Source: Promethearchaeota archaeon (GTDB lineage Archaea > Asgardarchaeota > Lokiarchaeia > Sigyniarchaeales > SOKP01). From it: 9,511 bases of DNA. Positions 1-6,713 of the stretch are shown in pieces (the first letter of the stretch is position 1; every line of letters starts with the position of its first letter). The notes below the pieces were generated by a model. That model was not told the DNA's origin. It did no database searches and saw only the letters and a list, made by a program, of their open reading frames with translations. The position numbers were made by a program, and so were the translations under genes. Where the stretch lies: NCBI GenBank assembly GCA_030612905.1, contig JAUWNA010000048.1, positions 1-9,511 of the forward strand, written 5' to 3'.

Positions 1-5
1 GATAA
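1..5 (+). CDS. 3' end of upstream gene, probably rpl22 (stop codon only)
   Basis: A TAA at 3-5 shares its last base with the ATG of rps3, and a TGA at 6-8 also overlaps that ATG. Either would be the typical stop/start overlap of this operon. In archaea rpl22 normally precedes rps3, so L22 is the likely owner. This rests on gene order alone because no coding sequence of it is visible. Confidence 0.35.
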
Positions 6-817
6 TGAGCCCCTTAGCAAAACATTTCATTGAACAAGGTATTAAGTTGATGCAAATAAACGAGTTTTTGCGTGCAGAGTTTGTTAGAGCTGGATTTGCA
101 GGTATTGAAATGCAACAGACACCACTCGGCGTAAGAATAACACTTAGAACTAGTCGCCCTGGATTGGTTATTGGGAAAGGGGGAAAACGCATTCAAGAGA
201 TTACAGACATCTTACAATCCAAATTTGACCTAGAACTTCCGCAAATAGAAGTTGAAGAGGTTTCTAACCCAGATTTGAACGCCCAAATTATGGCGGAGAG
301 GTTAGCGTATAGTCTCGATAGAGGCCGGCATTTTAGAAGGGCAGGCTATTACATATTACGCAAGATAATGGATTCTGGCGCAAGGGGTACAGAAATTATC
401 GTCTCGGGTAAAGTAACGAGCCAGAGAGCCAGAACCACAGTGTTTCGCGCGGGTACAATGAAAAAGTCGGGCCAACCGGCTCAAGAGGGAGTGGATAAAG
501 GAGTGGCTCAATGCGTCCAGAAGAGCGGCACGCTTGGCATCATAGTAAAAATTATGCAAGCGGACATAAGATTGGGAGACACAGTTAAAATTAATAACGA
601 AGCACTAGCAAAAGCGCAAGCAAAAAAGGAAGCAGAATTTACTAAAACGAGAGCAGAGAAAGATTACGAAATCACCGTAGAAGAAGGAGAACTCACCGAA
701 GTAGAAAAAGAATTATTCGAAGAAGTCGAAGAAGAAGAAATATCTGAAATTTCGCTAAAGCCAGAAAAAGAAGTCGAAGAAGAAGATAATAAAAAGGAAA
801 AAAAAGGAAAAAAATAA
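5..817 (+). CDS. rps3: 30S ribosomal protein S3 (uS3)
   Basis: This is the small-subunit protein S3, which lines the mRNA entry channel on the 30S head. The N-terminal part carries a type-2 KH RNA-binding domain (about residues 17-95) with the GxxG loop G57-K58-G59-G60 inside VIGKGGKRI. The C-terminal S3 domain follows (about 100-195), with the family signature around GTEIIVSGKVTSQRARTTVF. The protein is 270 aa; beyond residue 200 it has a low-complexity Lys/Glu tail ending in KKEKKGKK, longer than the core fold needs. The ATG at 5 overlaps the preceding stop, and the protein opens with a normal archaeal S3 N-terminus (KHFIEQGIK), so the gene looks complete. Positions 421-540 are clearly more GC-rich than the rest of the operon. 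Confidence 0.97.
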   Translation: MSPLAKHFIEQGIKLMQINEFLRAEFVRAGFAGIEMQQTPLGVRITLRTSRPGLVIGKGGKRIQEITDILQSKFDLELPQIEVEEVSNPDLNAQIMAERLAYSLDRGRHFRRAGYYILRKIMDSGARGTEIIVSGKVTSQRARTTVFRAGTMKKSGQPAQEGVDKGVAQCVQKSGTLGIIVKIMQADIRLGDTVKINNEALAKAQAKKEAEFTKTRAEKDYEITVEEGELTEVEKELFEEVEEEEISEISLKPEKEVEEEDNKKEKKGKK

Positions 818-832
818 AAAAGAGTGTAAAAG

Positions 833-1042
833 ATGGATCTTATTACCGCGGACAGAGTCAGAGAAATGGACGAACGAGAAAGGGAGCGAACCTTATTAAC
901 GTTAAGAGAAGAATTAATGATGTTATATAGCCAACAAACGGGTGGTGGTATCGCTGATAATCCCGCAAAGGCAAAACTTTTAAGGAAACAAATAGCAAGA
1001 GTTCTTACAGTAAAAAACGAAATGCAAAAGTTGAATGAATAA
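833..1042 (+). CDS. rpl29: 50S ribosomal protein L29 (uL29)
   Basis: A 69-residue protein, the usual size for L29, which sits near the peptide exit tunnel and contributes to the docking site for SRP and nascent-chain factors. It is a two-helix hairpin: the first helix contains RVREMDERERERTLLTLREE and the second AKAKLLRKQIARVLTVKNE, the conserved L29 signature. The start at 833 is supported by a GTGT element at 824-827, five bases upstream. The TAA shares its last base with the ATG of the next gene (TAATG), which suggests translational coupling. Many archaea have an SUI1-type gene next; here the RNase P gene follows directly. Confidence 0.95.
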   Translation: MDLITADRVREMDERERERTLLTLREELMMLYSQQTGGGIADNPAKAKLLRKQIARVLTVKNEMQKLNE

Positions 1043-1335
1043 TGATAAGTCCACAATATTTGATTTACCACGATTTAATTGGCTTTAAGGCCTACGCTAA
1101 ACTCAAATCAAAATCAAATAGTACCACATTCTCGGATATTGGCATGATAATTGACGATACCCGAAATATGTTAATATCAGAAAAAAATAATACAATAAAA
1201 AAGTACATCAAAAAAGATTATATTTTTAGATTCAAGCTTGAAGAAGGAATGTTAGAATTAAATGGGTCTAAAATTGTTGGCGTTCCTGAAAACAGATTAA
1301 GAAGTTTAAAAAAAAAGAAGTGGTTGAGAAAATAA
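1042..1335 (+). CDS. rnp1: Ribonuclease P protein component 1 (Rpp29/Pop4 family)
   Basis: A 97-residue homologue of eukaryotic Rpp29/Pop4. In archaea this protein pairs with Rpp21 and binds the RNase P RNA, helping to remove the 5' leader of pre-tRNA. The family pattern is seen in order: HDLIG (residues 10-14), then a Sm-like beta barrel with IGMIIDDTRNMLI (the usual G.V.DET.NTL.I), then KDYIFRF, and the closing GSKIVGVPENRLR. A lysine-rich C-terminus ends the protein. Location between rpl29 and rps17 is the typical archaeal position. It overlaps rpl29 by one base and leaves a single base before rps17, so it is part of the same transcript. Identity is secure; the DDT in place of DET is a mild variation. 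Confidence 0.93.
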   Translation: MISPQYLIYHDLIGFKAYAKLKSKSNSTTFSDIGMIIDDTRNMLISEKNNTIKKYIKKDYIFRFKLEEGMLELNGSKIVGVPENRLRSLKKKKWLRK

Positions 1336-1336
1336 A

Positions 1337-1687
1337 ATGAGCGTTCGAAATATCGGTATTCCTGGAGTAAATCCTCCAAAATCGCGTGAATGTAACGATA
1401 AGGATTGTCCTTTTCATGGAAATACACGAATAAGAGGTAAGATTACTCAAGGAGTAGTAGTTAATAAAAAATCAAAAAATACTGTAATTATTAGACAAGA
1501 TTACGTTCAATTTGTTAAGAAGTATCAACGATATGAAAGGCGTAATTCGCGTCTTGCATGTCATTTACCCGAATGTTTGACTCCCGAAATTCAAGTAGGA
1601 GATTTAGTACGTGTAGGCGAAAGTAGAAAACTATCAAAGACAAAAGCATTCATAGTATTAGATAAAATAAAGAGTGGGGCGATGTAG
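1337..1687 (+). CDS. rps17: 30S ribosomal protein S17 (uS17)
   Basis: A primary 16S-binding protein of the 30S body, 116 aa, archaeal type with an N-terminal extension relative to bacteria. The extension holds GIPGVNPP and C19-x4-C24-PFHG. The OB-fold core follows (IRGKITQGVVVNKKSKNTVIIR, written here in part), then the archaeal signature KYQRYERRNSRL and the final strand region IQVGDLVRVGESRKLSKTKAF. Additional cysteines at 75 and 80, with H27 and H76, could form a metal site with C19/C24, but this is only a guess. The stop is immediately followed by the ATG of rpl14 (TAGATG). Confidence 0.96.
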   Translation: MSVRNIGIPGVNPPKSRECNDKDCPFHGNTRIRGKITQGVVVNKKSKNTVIIRQDYVQFVKKYQRYERRNSRLACHLPECLTPEIQVGDLVRVGESRKLSKTKAFIVLDKIKSGAM

Positions 1688-2113
1688 ATGGGAACTCGAA
1701 GAAAAATGGGAAGAAAAGTGCAGATGAAAGCAAGAACTAGTTACGGTGTACAAAATGGTACAAAAATTTTTATTACTGATAATTCTGGTGCAAAAATTGC
1801 ACAAATAATTAATGTCGACCATGCAAAAACCCGTTTAAGAAGATTGCCAAAAGCTTCTGTAGGATCAGTTTGCACAGTAACCGTTAAAAAAGGTCGCCCT
1901 GACTTACGCGGAACTATATTGAAAGCTGTAATCGTTAGGCAAAAGATGATATATAGGCGAGTAGACGGCACAAGATTATCTTTTGAAGATAATGCAGGAG
2001 TTTTAATAACCCGGGAAGGCGATCCTAAAGGTACAGAAATTCGGGGTCCAATTGCGAGGGAAGCTGCTGAATTATTTCCACGTTTAGCATCCATTTCTTC
2101 ATTAATTATTTAA
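1688..2113 (+). CDS. rpl14: 50S ribosomal protein L14 (uL14)
   Basis: A 141-residue L14, the intersubunit-bridge protein at the 50S interface beneath the GTPase-factor site. Diagnostic stretches are IFITDNSGAKIAQIINV (the TDNSGAK signature of the beta barrel), PKASVGSVCTVTVKKGRPDLR, VIVRQKMIYRRVDGTR, FEDNAGVLI and the near-invariant GTEIRGPIAREAAELFP close to the C-terminus. The N-terminus carries a basic stretch (GTRRKMGRKVQMKAR) ahead of the fold. It starts directly on the stop of rps17. A 23-base gap follows, holding AAGG before the rpl24 start. Confidence 0.97.
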   Translation: MGTRRKMGRKVQMKARTSYGVQNGTKIFITDNSGAKIAQIINVDHAKTRLRRLPKASVGSVCTVTVKKGRPDLRGTILKAVIVRQKMIYRRVDGTRLSFEDNAGVLITREGDPKGTEIRGPIAREAAELFPRLASISSLII

Positions 2114-2136
2114 TTAAGATCATAAGGTTAAAAAGT

Positions 2137-2568
2137 ATGAAAACACAATCAAAACAGCCTAAAAAGCAGCGGAAAGCGTTATTTACTTATAAGAATCATC
2201 AAAGGTCAAAACTTTTATCAACAAGAGTTGCCGATTTTGTAAGAGACGAGTATGGGATTAGGACACTTCCCCTTAGAGTTGGTGATGGTGTTAAAGTTGT
2301 GAAGGGTGAATTCAAAAATTTTGAGGGAGAAGTTCTGGAGATCACGAAAAACCAGAGAGCAAAAATTAAGGAAGCAACTTTTGATAAAGCAGATGGAACT
2401 CAATTCCATCCAGCTATTCACATATCGAATTTGGTAATAACAAAATTCGCTAAAGAAAAAAAAATGGACCCCTGGCGGGCAAGTATGATCGACAGGAAAG
2501 CCGTTTTTGGGTTAAGGGAAGATGAGTTAAGAGCTCCAAAAAAACAAAAAGAGGAGGAGGAGAAATAG
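2137..2568 (+). CDS. rpl24: 50S ribosomal protein L24 (uL24)
   Basis: A KOW-domain protein (143 aa) that initiates 50S assembly and lies near the exit tunnel. Archaeal/eukaryotic L26-type features are seen: basic N-terminus with QRKALFTYKNHQRSKLLS, the line of TLPLRVGDGVKVVKGEFK that opens the KOW motif (about residues 45-75, with G59-x-FKNFEG and V66), then KADGT and HISNLVITKF. A C-terminal extension (MDPWRASMIDRKA onward) ends in a Lys/Glu run. The last codons encode this Glu run and at the same time form GAGGAGGAGG, a strong Shine-Dalgarno sequence for rps4e. The gene ends on TAG directly followed by the next ATG. Confidence 0.95.
   Translation: MKTQSKQPKKQRKALFTYKNHQRSKLLSTRVADFVRDEYGIRTLPLRVGDGVKVVKGEFKNFEGEVLEITKNQRAKIKEATFDKADGTQFHPAIHISNLVITKFAKEKKMDPWRASMIDRKAVFGLREDELRAPKKQKEEEEK
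2551..2560 (+). promoter_or_regulatory. Shine-Dalgarno sequence for rps4e inside the rpl24 coding end
   Basis: GAGGAGGAGG is the closest match in the window to the purine-rich anti-SD partner, and ends eight bases before the rps4e ATG at 2569. It also codes for the C-terminal glutamates of L24, so one stretch serves both genes. Confidence 0.7.
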
Positions 2569-3321
2569 ATGACTAGACATGGTGGTTCAAGAGCGTTAAA
2601 AAGACTCAATACGCCTAAATTTCTACAAATAAAAAGAAAGCACGGCAAGTTCTTTATGAAGGCATCATCAGGCCCTCATCCAATCAGATTTTGCTTGCCT
2701 TTACTTCACATTGTCAGGGATCTTCTGGAGATAGTCGATAACCATAGAGAAGCGAAAAAGTTAATAGGACTTGGTAACTTTAAGGTGGATGGAAGGGTAG
2801 TAAAGGATACAACATATCCAATAGGTTTAATGGATGTGCTAAGTATAGAAAAAATGAACAAACATTATCGAATTCTACCAGATTCTCACCATGGATTAAT
2901 ACTGCATGAAATAACTGAAGCAGAAAGTACTTTTAAATTATGTCGAATAACCCAAAAAACCACGATAAAGGGGGGACATATTCAATTAAACTTACACGAT
3001 GGAAAAAACATTCTAATACGAGTTAAAGACCCAAGTAACACTAAAGAGGATATTTACAAAAGAATGGACGTTTTAAAAATTTCAATCCCAGAACAAGAAA
3101 TTCTTAAAGTATTAAAATTTAAAGAAGGAAATTTAGCGATCATCATGTCCGGGAAAAACATCGGACAATTAGGAAAAGTTATAAATATATTAAAGCGTTT
3201 TGGTCCGAAAGCAAGCACGGTATCTATACAACATAATTCTGAACACACAGAAACTCTTTACGATTATACTTTTATTATAGGAGAGGATCAATCCGAAATT
3301 AGTTTACCAAAAATAGAATAA
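2569..3321 (+). CDS. rps4e: 30S ribosomal protein S4e (eS4)
   Basis: An archaeal/eukaryotic small-subunit protein with no bacterial counterpart, 250 aa, normal for the family. Domains in order: the S4e N-terminal segment (GGSRALKRLNTPKF, then SSGPHPIRFCLPL), an S4-like RNA-binding domain (about residues 42-100, with EAKKLIGLGNFKVDGRVVKD), a central beta domain (about 100-175), and a C-terminal KOW motif (about 186-212, EGNLAIIMSGKNIGQLGKV). The start at 2569 follows the rpl24 stop directly and has a strong ribosome-binding site. Its place between L24 and L5 is the standard archaeal order. The C-terminal end (EDQSEISLPKIE) is slightly divergent, but nothing essential seems missing. Confidence 0.97.
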   Translation: MTRHGGSRALKRLNTPKFLQIKRKHGKFFMKASSGPHPIRFCLPLLHIVRDLLEIVDNHREAKKLIGLGNFKVDGRVVKDTTYPIGLMDVLSIEKMNKHYRILPDSHHGLILHEITEAESTFKLCRITQKTTIKGGHIQLNLHDGKNILIRVKDPSNTKEDIYKRMDVLKISIPEQEILKVLKFKEGNLAIIMSGKNIGQLGKVINILKRFGPKASTVSIQHNSEHTETLYDYTFIIGEDQSEISLPKIE

Positions 3322-3341
3322 AATAAGAAGTGAATTCAACT

Positions 3342-3947
3342 ATGTCAGCTAAAGCATCAAAAAAAACTCAGAAAAAATCACGAAAAGAACAAGAAAAAAT
3401 ATTTGAAGCCATGTGGACTCATCCAATGAAGAAACCTTACTTAGAAAAAGTGGTTCTAAATATTGGAGTAGGTGCTGGTGGTGAAGAATTAGAAAGAGCC
3501 TTTACGGTATTACAAACGATCTCTAGTAAAACTCCTGTAAAAACTCTTTCTAAGAAAAATGTAAAAGAATTCAACTTGCGGATAGGACGACCAATTGGAA
3601 CGATGGTAACTATACGGAGAAAAGAAGCTGAAAAATTGCTTAAAAGACTTTTTGTTGTAAATAACGATAAAATGTTAAGAAAAAGTTTCGATAATTATGG
3701 TAATTTTGGTTTTGGTATTACTGAACATATCACCATTCCAGGAATCGAATATGATAACGAGATTGGCATCTGGGGTCTCGATGTTGTTGGTCGAATAGTT
3801 AGACCTGGTATGAGAGTCAAGTACAGAAGAAAGGGTCGAGCTAAAGTTCCTAAACATCATTATGTTTCTCGAGCGGAAGCTCAATATTTTTTAGAAAAAA
3901 ATTTTGGAATCGAAATAGTAGATAAATTAGAATTAGAATATTTCTAA
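3342..3947 (+). CDS. rpl5: 50S ribosomal protein L5 (uL5)
   Basis: L5 binds 5S rRNA at the central protuberance and contacts the P-site tRNA. Diagnostic segments are KPYLEKVVLNIGVGAGGEEL, the TPVKTLSKKNVKEFNLRIGRPIG region, NYGNFGFGITEHI, and GLDVVGRIVRPGMRVKYRR. The reading frame is open from a GTG at 3330, but I start at the ATG at 3342 (201 aa). The GTG belongs to AAGTGA (3329-3333), a ribosome-binding site eight bases before that ATG. The first 20 residues are Lys/Ser-rich and precede the conserved MWTHPMKKPYLEKV block. The protein lies between S4e and S14 as usual. Confidence 0.95.
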   Translation: MSAKASKKTQKKSRKEQEKIFEAMWTHPMKKPYLEKVVLNIGVGAGGEELERAFTVLQTISSKTPVKTLSKKNVKEFNLRIGRPIGTMVTIRRKEAEKLLKRLFVVNNDKMLRKSFDNYGNFGFGITEHITIPGIEYDNEIGIWGLDVVGRIVRPGMRVKYRRKGRAKVPKHHYVSRAEAQYFLEKNFGIEIVDKLELEYF

Positions 3948-3971
3948 AATAAAATAATAGTTTTGATAATT

Positions 3972-4118
3972 ATGCCACAAGGTAAGATAGGTAAGGGTCA
4001 GAGAGAATGTAGGCGTTGCCATACACATAGAGGAGTTATAAGAAGGTATGGCTTATATATATGTCGTCGTTGTTTTTATGAAATTGGAAAAGAAATTGGA
4101 TTTTATAGGTACGATTAA
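3972..4118 (+). CDS. rps14: 30S ribosomal protein S14, zinc-binding short form (uS14)
   Basis: A 48-residue protein in the 30S head. It reads MPQGKIGKGQRECRRCHTHR at the start and ends EIGFYRYD. The zinc ribbon is intact: C13-x2-C16 in CRRC, and C31-x2-C34 in CRRC, separated by the conserved HRGVIRRYGLYI. Length and sequence match the archaeal/eukaryotic short form. The ribosome-binding site is weak (TGAT at 3964-3967, four bases before the ATG). It lies between rpl5 (24-base gap) and rps8 (22-base gap to the proposed start). Confidence 0.95.
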   Translation: MPQGKIGKGQRECRRCHTHRGVIRRYGLYICRRCFYEIGKEIGFYRYD

Positions 4119-4128
4119 AATTAGGAAT

Positions 4129-4135
4129 GAGGTGT
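4129..4135 (+). promoter_or_regulatory. Ribosome-binding site that fixes the rps8 start
   Basis: GAGGTGT lies five bases before the AUA at 4141 and 26 bases before the first AUG at 4162. The same GTG-type core with five bases of spacing precedes the starts of rpl29, rpl19e, rps5 and rpl30. This places initiation at 4141. Confidence 0.7.
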
Positions 4136-4140
4136 AAAAA

Positions 4141-4524
4141 ATAACAAACACACTTGCCGATATGTGCAACAATTTAAAGAACGCAGAAAGAGCGAGAAAA
4201 AAAGAAGTAATAATTAACCCTGCTTCGAAATTAACACAAAAAGTTCTTCGCATCTTCCAGCAGCACGCATATATTGGGGAATTTGAGAGATATGACGATG
4301 GAAGGCAAGGAAAGTTTAAAATTGCTCTATTAGGTAAAATAAACCATTGTGCTGGTTTATTAAGGCTTAATTATAAAACTAATCAATATGAATCACTAGA
4401 AAGAAGGTTGCTTCCAGCGCCAGGGTTAGGAATAATTGTATTAACCACTAACCAAGGTATTATGACCATGAAAGAAGCAGAAGAAAAACATATTGGTGGC
4501 ATGACCTTATGTTATATTTATTAA
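4141..4524 (+). CDS. rps8: 30S ribosomal protein S8 (uS8), probable AUA start
   Basis: S8 binds the central domain of 16S rRNA and is needed for 30S assembly. The body is clear: NLKNAERARKKEVIINPASK, then QQHAYIGEFERYDDGRQGKF, KINHCAGL, LLPAPGLGIIVLTTNQGIMT and the C-terminal EAEEKHIGGMTLCYIY. From the first AUG at 4162 the protein is 120 aa and lacks the start of helix 1. Reading upstream in frame gives I-T-N-T-L-A-D before M-C-N-N, matching the conserved N-x-L-A-D/N start of archaeal and eukaryotic S8. The frame is closed by a TAA at 4135-4137, and the only plausible initiator is the ATA at 4141, giving 127 aa, close to the usual 130. A ribosome-binding site sits correctly for it. A sequencing or assembly error (ATG read as ATA) is the alternative. 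Family identity is certain; the start is inferred. Confidence 0.95.
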   Translation: MTNTLADMCNNLKNAERARKKEVIINPASKLTQKVLRIFQQHAYIGEFERYDDGRQGKFKIALLGKINHCAGLLRLNYKTNQYESLERRLLPAPGLGIIVLTTNQGIMTMKEAEEKHIGGMTLCYIY

Positions 4525-4546
4525 TATTGAAAGAAGGTAATAGTAA

Positions 4547-5125
4547 ATGGTAAAAATAGCATTTTATAAGGAAGAAATGGAAATTCCGGAAGGAGTGAAA
4601 GTTACCCTTGATGGAAATCATCATATTACTGTAAAAGGGCCTAACGGAAAAATAACAAAAGATTTCTCTCATGTGAGAGGCATAAAGGTCTCAATTGAAG
4701 GGAATAAAATTATTTTTTCTACAAACTTCCCAAAAAGTGGAACCCTCGCTTTGACTAAGACTATTATCAATTTAATTAAAAATTTAATAATCGGGGTTCA
4801 GACAAATTATAAATATATTTGTAAAGTGTGTTACAGTCATTTTCCATGTACTGTGGAAGTGAAGCCTGATAAAAAAGAAATACATGTAGTCAATTTTCTT
4901 GGAGAAAGAGCTCCAAGAGTTACACATTATTTAGATAATGTAGAAGTAAAGGTTGAAGGCGAAGACGTTATTTTAACTGGACCCGATAAAGAAACATTGG
5001 GACAAACAGCAGCAAATATACAAAGATGCTGTAGAATTAGGAAGAAAGATCCAAGAGTTTTTCAAGATGGAGTGTATCTCTTTAAAAGACTGATTGGAGA
5101 AGAAGTTATCTGGGAAATAAAATAA
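4547..5125 (+). CDS. rpl6: 50S ribosomal protein L6 (uL6)
   Basis: L6 lies at the base of the factor-binding stalk on the 50S subunit. The 192-residue protein has the two repeated L6 folds. The first contains EIPEGVKVTLDGNHHITVKG, the second VNFLGERAPRVTHYLDNVEV, with the late signature of AANIQ followed by KDPRVFQDGVYLF. AGGT at 4535-4538 lies eight bases before the ATG. Unusual are five cysteines: C92, C95 and C101 in YICKVCYSHFPCTVEV, and the pair C161-C162, where relatives usually have an Ala-Thr type pair. The order S8-L6-L32e is the archaeal arrangement. Confidence 0.96.
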   Translation: MVKIAFYKEEMEIPEGVKVTLDGNHHITVKGPNGKITKDFSHVRGIKVSIEGNKIIFSTNFPKSGTLALTKTIINLIKNLIIGVQTNYKYICKVCYSHFPCTVEVKPDKKEIHVVNFLGERAPRVTHYLDNVEVKVEGEDVILTGPDKETLGQTAANIQRCCRIRKKDPRVFQDGVYLFKRLIGEEVIWEIK

Positions 5126-5140
5126 ATTGAGGTAAAAGCG

Positions 5141-5605
5141 ATGGAACAAAAAAGATTAATAGAACTCAGGAAAAAAATCAATAAAAAACGACCATCCTTT
5201 AGACGTGTAGAATCGTGGAGATATGTGAGAGTAAAAGATCCGTGGAGAAAGGCTAGAGGAATCGATTCACGAACTCGAATAAAATCTAAATCTGGTGTTA
5301 AATCTCCATCAACGGGGTATAGAGGCCCCAAAAAAGTTCGAGGACTTCATCCATCTGGATATGAAGAAGTAAGAGTTGTCACTATTAACGATATAAAAGG
5401 TTTAAATAATAAAAAACAAGCACTTAAAATTTCAGGTAAATTAGGTGTTAAAAAAAGAATAGCTTTAACTGATTACGCTCAAAGTAGAGGATTTAAAGTT
5501 CTTAATTTGGGAATATCCCAAAAAGAATTAGAAGGATTAGAGGCAATGTTGGAATCTTCTATTGAAGATTTGGACGACGAGGAATTTCTTGACGATGAGG
5601 ATTAG
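5141..5605 (+). CDS. rpl32e: 50S ribosomal protein L32e (eL32)
   Basis: An archaeal/eukaryotic-only large-subunit protein, 154 aa. The conserved run begins at KKRPSFRRVESWRYVRVKD, continues with WRKARGIDSRTRIKSKSGV and GYRGPKKVRGLHPSGYEEV, and ends with the Rossmann-like half (KKRIALTDYAQSRGFKVLNL). The C-terminus carries a short acidic tail (EDLDDEEFLDDED) beyond the family core. GAGGT at 5129-5133 precedes the ATG by seven bases. It stands next to rpl19e, its usual archaeal partner. The 41 bases before rpl19e form the longest gap within the operon. Confidence 0.97.
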   Translation: MEQKRLIELRKKINKKRPSFRRVESWRYVRVKDPWRKARGIDSRTRIKSKSGVKSPSTGYRGPKKVRGLHPSGYEEVRVVTINDIKGLNNKKQALKISGKLGVKKRIALTDYAQSRGFKVLNLGISQKELEGLEAMLESSIEDLDDEEFLDDED

Positions 5606-5646
5606 AAAGAATACCATTAATTAATAATAGATTTGTGTGATAAAAA

Positions 5647-6105
5647 ATGAGTTTAAAAGCCCAAAAAAGAATGGCTGCGGAAATTTTAAAATGTGGGGAA
5701 AATCGGGTTTATTGCGATCCATATTTAATCGATGAGATTAAAATGGCAATTACTCGACAGGACATCCGAAATTTAATTAAAGAAGGAATAATTCAGAAAA
5801 AATATAAAAAAGGAAACTCAAAATATAGGAAAAATGTCCACCATGAAAGAAAGAAAAAAGGCAGGGCTAGGGGATTAGGCAAAAGAAAGGGAACTAAAGG
5901 TGCACGAACTCCTAAGAAAAAAGCTTGGATGAAACGCATTCGTCCTCAAAGACGGGAATTGAAGAAGTTGAGGGATAGAAAATTAATTACTACAACAACA
6001 TATAGAAAGCTATATAAAAACGCTAAAGGTGGAATGTTTAGTAGTGTTGCTCAAATGAACCGCCATATTAAAGAAAAAGATTTAATCAAGAGAGGTAGGT
6101 CGTAA
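5647..6105 (+). CDS. rpl19e: 50S ribosomal protein L19e (eL19)
   Basis: A 152-residue, strongly basic protein restricted to archaea and eukaryotes, which binds the 50S side and in eukaryotes forms intersubunit bridges. It begins SLKAQKRMAAEILKCGENRV, the standard N-terminal helix. It goes on with TRQDIRNLIKEGIIQKK, the Lys/Arg/Gly-rich linker (about residues 60-100, RARGLGKRKGTKGARTPKKK) and the second helical part with LRDRKLITTTTYRKLYKNAKGG. GTGTGAT at 5635-5641 lies five bases before the ATG. The TAA touches the next ATG (TAAATG). Confidence 0.97.
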   Translation: MSLKAQKRMAAEILKCGENRVYCDPYLIDEIKMAITRQDIRNLIKEGIIQKKYKKGNSKYRKNVHHERKKKGRARGLGKRKGTKGARTPKKKAWMKRIRPQRRELKKLRDRKLITTTTYRKLYKNAKGGMFSSVAQMNRHIKEKDLIKRGRS

Positions 6106-6699
6106 ATGGCAAAAGGACCAAGATATCGTCGATCTAATCGAAGGAGAGAAGAAGGTAAAACAAATTACCATAGGAGATTAAGGTTATTAAAATCAAAGAA
6201 GTTAAGAGTTGTAATTAGGGCTTCGAACAATCATATTATTGTCCAAATTATTCAATCTAAATTTGGTGGCGATAAAGTTTTAGTCTCTGCCCATTCTAAG
6301 GAATTAACCTCAAAATTTGGATGGAAAGCAAATACAGGAAATGTCCCAGCAGCATATTTAACTGGTTTTTTAGCAGGTCTAAGGGCTAAAAAACAAAATA
6401 TTCATGAAGCTATTCTCGATTTAGGTGTCTTTTATCATAGAATTCGAGTACTCGCGGCTTTTAAAGGTATTTTAAAATCAGAATTAGAGGTACCCTATAA
6501 GGAAAGCTTCTTTCCAGACGATTTGGAGGAACGAATTACTGGGGCTCAAATAGAAAAATTTGCTAATCTTCTAAAAAGCGAGAATCCAGAAAAATACGAT
6601 CAAATTTTCTCAGGTTATCTAAAGAAAAATAAAATAAATCCATTAAAAATTAGTCAAATTGTTTCGAATACTTTCAAAACAATTGAAAATAATGCTTAA
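6106..6699 (+). CDS. rpl18: 50S ribosomal protein L18 (uL18)
   Basis: A 5S rRNA-binding protein of the central protuberance, 197 aa, the longer archaeal/eukaryotic L5-type form. It opens AKGPRYRRSNRRREEGKTNY and continues with RLRLLKSKKLRVVIRASNNH and VSAHSKEL. The core signature is FGWKANTGNVPAAYLTGFLA followed by EAILDLGVF and RVLAAFKG. The C-terminal extension (about residues 135-197) carries FPDDLEERITGAQIEKFANL, as in archaea. AGAGGTAGGT (6091-6100), within the end of rpl19e, supplies the ribosome-binding site. The start directly follows the rpl19e stop. Confidence 0.97.
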   Translation: MAKGPRYRRSNRRREEGKTNYHRRLRLLKSKKLRVVIRASNNHIIVQIIQSKFGGDKVLVSAHSKELTSKFGWKANTGNVPAAYLTGFLAGLRAKKQNIHEAILDLGVFYHRIRVLAAFKGILKSELEVPYKESFFPDDLEERITGAQIEKFANLLKSENPEKYDQIFSGYLKKNKINPLKISQIVSNTFKTIENNA

Positions 6700-6713
6700 A
6701 TAAGTGAGTTAAA

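Noticed and set aside
664..1071. 135-codon open frame on the - strand opposite rps3/rpl29
   Set aside because: It is Ser/Phe-rich, antisense to the Glu/Lys-rich tail of S3, and both + strand genes are certain.
1741..2094. 117-codon open frame on the - strand opposite rpl14
   Set aside because: It is fully contained in a confidently identified ribosomal gene and shows no family features.
3330..3341. GTG start for rpl5 at 3330
   Set aside because: The GTG is part of the AAGTGA ribosome-binding site for the ATG at 3342.
4162..4524. rps8 starting at the first AUG
   Set aside because: It removes the conserved start of helix 1 and is 26 bases from the ribosome-binding site; kept only as an alternative.
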